A model generated the notes under the pieces. It was not told the DNA's origin, made no database searches, and saw only the letters and a list, made by a program, of their open reading frames with translations. The translations under genes were made by a program, and so were the position numbers. A DNA stretch of 6,965 nucleotides, from assembly GCA_902470925.1 (NCBI GenBank), contig CABRIF010000116.1, positions 1 to 6,965 of the forward strand, given 5' to 3'. Positions 5,133-6,965 of the stretch are shown here, one piece after another. Source of the stretch: an uncultured Collinsella sp. GTDB lineage: Bacteria > Actinomycetota > Coriobacteriia > Coriobacteriales > Coriobacteriaceae. The first letter of the stretch is position 1. Each line of letters starts with the position of its first letter.

Positions 5133-6860
5133 CTAGCGGCCCTGCGCGGCCAGCGCGCGGCGGTCGACCTTGCCGTTGCCGGTCATGGGAAGCGCCTCGG
5201 CGAACACGATCTTCTTGGGGATCATGTAGTGCGGAAGCGTGGCCTTGAGCTGCTCTTTGATCGCCAGACCGGCGCGGAAGGGGCTCTCGGTGAGGGGCTC
5301 GGCGCTCACCACGTGCGCCACGAGATGCGCGATCTTGCCGTCGCGCTGCGCGGGGACCACCGCGGCGGCGGCCACCGCGGGCAGGCGGCGCAGGTGCTCC
5401 TCGATCTCGCCCAGCTCGATACGGAAGCCGTTGAGCTTGATCTGCAGGTCGAGGCGGCCCCGATAGTGCAGCATGCCGGCGGCGTCGAGCATGCCCTCGT
5501 CGCCGGTGCGATAGGTGCGGCAGGGCTCACCGCCGAGCTCGGCGGCCCCGAAGGCCCGCTCGGTGAGGTCGGGCCGGTTGAAATAGCCGCGCGCCACGGT
5601 ATCGCCCTCGATGATGACCTCGCCGAAGGTCCCCGGCGCGCAATCGGCGCCCGTCTCGTCCACGATGCGGATGCGGGTCCCGCGGCGCGGGGCGCCCACC
5701 GGCAGGGGCGCGTCGGCTGCGGCGAGCTCACGCGTCACCTCGACCGAGGTCACAGCGACCGTCGACTCCGTGGGGCCGTAGGTGTTGAGCACCCGGGCAG
5801 CCGCGAAGCGCTCGAGCAGGCGCGCGGCCGTAGCGTTCGGCAGGGTCTCGCCGCAGAAAAGGAACAGGCGCAGATCGGGCATGAGCGCATCGGAGAACTC
5901 GGGGGCCGCCAGGCACAGCTCGGCAAACGACGGCGTGGAAACCCAGACGCCCGCCCGGGAGGCGGCGAGCGCCTCAAGCTGGTGCGCCATGCTCTGCTGC
6001 GTGGCGTGGGCAAGACTGAACAGCGTGCCGCCCGAGGCCAGGGCCCCGGCGAGCTCAAACACCGACAGGTCGAAGGAGAAGGGCGCCTGGTCGACCCAGA
6101 CCATCGCGCAATTTGGGGACGGGGTCGTTTCGTTTGTGTCGGATGGGGACGGGGTCGTTTCGTTTGCACCGAAACCGGAACCGGACGCCGATGACGCCGC
6201 GGGGTTGCCATCACCGAATGGGGACGGGGTCGTTTCGTCGGCATCGAGCAGGGCCGGGATAACGTCGGCAGACCCCAACGCACCTGCCGCGAGCTCCAGG
6301 TCCCAAGCGCAGAAGTTGTCGAAGCACGAGGCCGTCACCTCGACGCCCTTGGGCGAGCCGGTGGAACCGGAGGTAAACAGGATGTAGGCGAGGTCTTCGC
6401 CCGCAATCCAGCGGGCACGGCTGGACACTCCGCCGGCGCGCACGGCATCCTCAAGGGCCGCACGGCCAACGAGGCGCGCCGCAGGCAGGGCCTCGGGCTG
6501 CGGAAACTCCTCGATGGCAAGCATGAGCGGGCCAGCAGCTGCGGCATCGGCGGGCAGCGCCACGGCGATCTGCTCCACGATGGATGCCGCGCGCGAAGCC
6601 GGCACGGAAAAGCAGTCGACGGGAACGTAGGGGCAGCCCGCCTTCATGCAGGCCAAAAAGCTCGCAACCATGAGCGGATGCTTGTTGCCGTACACCACCA
6701 CGGGGGTGCCAGGCGCCACGCGCTCGGCAATATAGGACGCAAGCGCCTCGGAGGCGCGCCACAGCTCAGCGTAGCTCAGCTGCTCGCCCGTGGACACCTG
6801 CACCGCGCAGGCGTCGGCTCGCGCCGCCGCCATCCGCTCGATCTGCTCAAGATACCTCAT
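5133..6860 (-). CDS. dltA: DltA, D-alanine--D-alanyl carrier protein ligase with an in-frame repeat insert
   Basis: An ANL-superfamily adenylation enzyme that forms D-alanyl-AMP from D-alanine and ATP and loads D-alanine on DltC. With Met at 6860 it is 575 residues; known DltA proteins are about 500-510. Motifs (this numbering): P-loop A3 FTSGSTGSPKG 162-172; A4 QAPFSFDLSV 258-267 with the substrate-binding Asp264; FCGE 335-338, whose Cys is tied to D-Ala selectivity; A5 NTYGPTEST 359-367; A7 YRTGD 450-454; A8 GRLDLQIKLNGFRIELGEIE 468-487; A10 GNGKVDR 561-567 with catalytic Lys564. All are intact. The excess length is mostly residues 208-250, a low-complexity insert between A3 and A4 with three ETTPSP units encoded by a dispersed DNA repeat. 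I chose 6860 because MRYLEQIERMA aligns with the family N terminus (M-x-L-I-E-x-I-x) and GATGGGA lies just upstream; a Met codon at 6890 would add ten residues but has a poorer ribosome site. Confidence 0.93.
   Translation of the reverse strand: MRYLEQIERMAAARADACAVQVSTGEQLSYAELWRASEALASYIAERVAPGTPVVVYGNKHPLMVASFLACMKAGCPYVPVDCFSVPASRAASIVEQIAVALPADAAAAGPLMLAIEEFPQPEALPAARLVGRAALEDAVRAGGVSSRARWIAGEDLAYILFTSGSTGSPKGVEVTASCFDNFCAWDLELAAGALGSADVIPALLDADETTPSPFGDGNPAASSASGSGFGANETTPSPSDTNETTPSPNCAMVWVDQAPFSFDLSVFELAGALASGGTLFSLAHATQQSMAHQLEALAASRAGVWVSTPSFAELCLAAPEFSDALMPDLRLFLFCGETLPNATAARLLERFAAARVLNTYGPTESTVAVTSVEVTRELAAADAPLPVGAPRRGTRIRIVDETGADCAPGTFGEVIIEGDTVARGYFNRPDLTERAFGAAELGGEPCRTYRTGDEGMLDAAGMLHYRGRLDLQIKLNGFRIELGEIEEHLRRLPAVAAAAVVPAQRDGKIAHLVAHVVSAEPLTESPFRAGLAIKEQLKATLPHYMIPKKIVFAEALPMTGNGKVDRRALAAQGR
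6111..6240 (+). repeat. Three GGGGACGGGGTC-family repeats inside dltA (in-frame insert)
   Basis: The core GGGGACGGGGTCGTTTCG(T) occurs at 6115, 6145 and 6220 on the plus strand. Copies one and two agree for 22 bases (6115-6136, 6145-6166) and copy three for 19 (6220-6238). Offsets are 30 and 75 bases, both multiples of three, so every copy is read in the same phase on the minus strand as (N/D)ETTPSP. Between copies two and three lies a Gly/Ser/Ala-rich stretch (GDGNPAASSASGSGFG). Orientation relative to transcription is opposite to the intergenic copies. The block accounts for residues 208-250 of DltA. Confidence 0.95.
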
Positions 6861-6898
6861 CGCGTTCCCATCTTCTTCCCGCCGACGCATGTCATTTG

Positions 6899-6930
6899 AG
6901 CCTACCCCCCCCCCGGATGCCTTTTGCCAA
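6899..6930 (-). promoter_or_regulatory. Candidate dlt promoter with a G10 tract in the spacer
   Basis: On the minus strand, TTGGCA (6930-6925, five of six matches to the -35 consensus) is followed after 20 bases by TAGGCT (6904-6899), a weak -10. The spacer contains ten consecutive G residues (plus-strand C at 6905-6914). It would start transcription near 6892, about 30 bases before the chosen dltA start. A spacer of 20 is longer than the optimal 17. This is only a weak prediction. Confidence 0.3.
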
Positions 6931-6965
6931 GACCCCCCGGCCCTTCAACCTGGCCGAAAACGCCG

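Noticed and set aside
2449..6194. Three long plus-strand open frames (2449-3978, 2966-5248, 5121-6194) opposite the dlt genes
   Set aside because: They are antisense to clearly recognised dltA, dltB, dltC and dltD, show Arg/His/Ala-rich low-complexity products, lack ribosome sites and match no family I recognise. They are GC-driven shadows.
5133..6860. dltA as a pseudogene or a general NRPS adenylation domain
   Set aside because: The frame is uninterrupted, all core motifs and the catalytic Lys are present, and the position directly before dltB and dltC fixes its identity as DltA despite the insert.
6939..6958. Hairpin CGGCC...GGCCG upstream of dltA as a terminator of a preceding gene
   Set aside because: Only a five-base-pair stem and followed on the minus strand by a G-run, not a T-run.

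Overview
The window is high-GC bacterial DNA with tightly packed, GC-rich coding frames. It carries a complete D-alanylation (dlt) operon plus an LPxTG-type, sortase-anchored surface-protein tail. This fits a Gram-positive actinobacterium. My best guess is a gut-type member of Coriobacteriia, but that is inferred from GC content, gene set and repeat style, not from a marker gene. The first 17 bases are not genomic: they match the Tn5/Nextera mosaic end, so position 1 is the edge of a contig or read with leftover library adapter.

Layout, left to right. Positions 18-259 (+) hold the last 79 codons of a cell-wall-anchored protein, followed by a hairpin terminator (294-329) and a short intergenic stretch with a 25-bp-period repeat. 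Positions 580-1542 (-) encode a polytopic membrane protein resembling the DUF5692 family. It has its own upstream region with a perfect 10+1+10 palindromic operator (1593-1613). A strong hairpin terminator (1661-1697) separates it from the dlt operon. The operon runs right to left on the minus strand: dltA (5133-6860), dltB (3914-5122), dltC (3676-3921), a small one-TM DltX-like protein (3449-3679), then a 427-bp repeat-rich gap and dltD (1765-3021).

How the genes work together. DltA activates D-alanine with ATP and loads it on the phosphopantetheine arm of DltC. The MBOAT protein DltB takes it across the membrane. The C-terminal Tyr motif of DltX and the extracellular Ser hydrolase-like DltD pass it to teichoic-acid-type polymers, lowering envelope negative charge. 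All catalytic motifs I can check are intact.

The most unusual feature is a family of short repeats (core GGGGACGGGGTC followed by ATTCG/TTTCG and TTTG). It occurs several times in the dltX-dltD gap and three more times inside the dltA reading frame, where it adds a low-complexity insert of about 43 residues (three ETTPSP units) between adenylation motifs A3 and A4. The dltA version of the repeat is open in all six reading frames. This looks like a dispersed element able to invade coding sequence in frame, comparable in principle to Rickettsia palindromic elements. The second point of interest is the DltX-like microprotein, which lies between dltC and dltD instead of upstream of dltA and has a long N-terminal extension.
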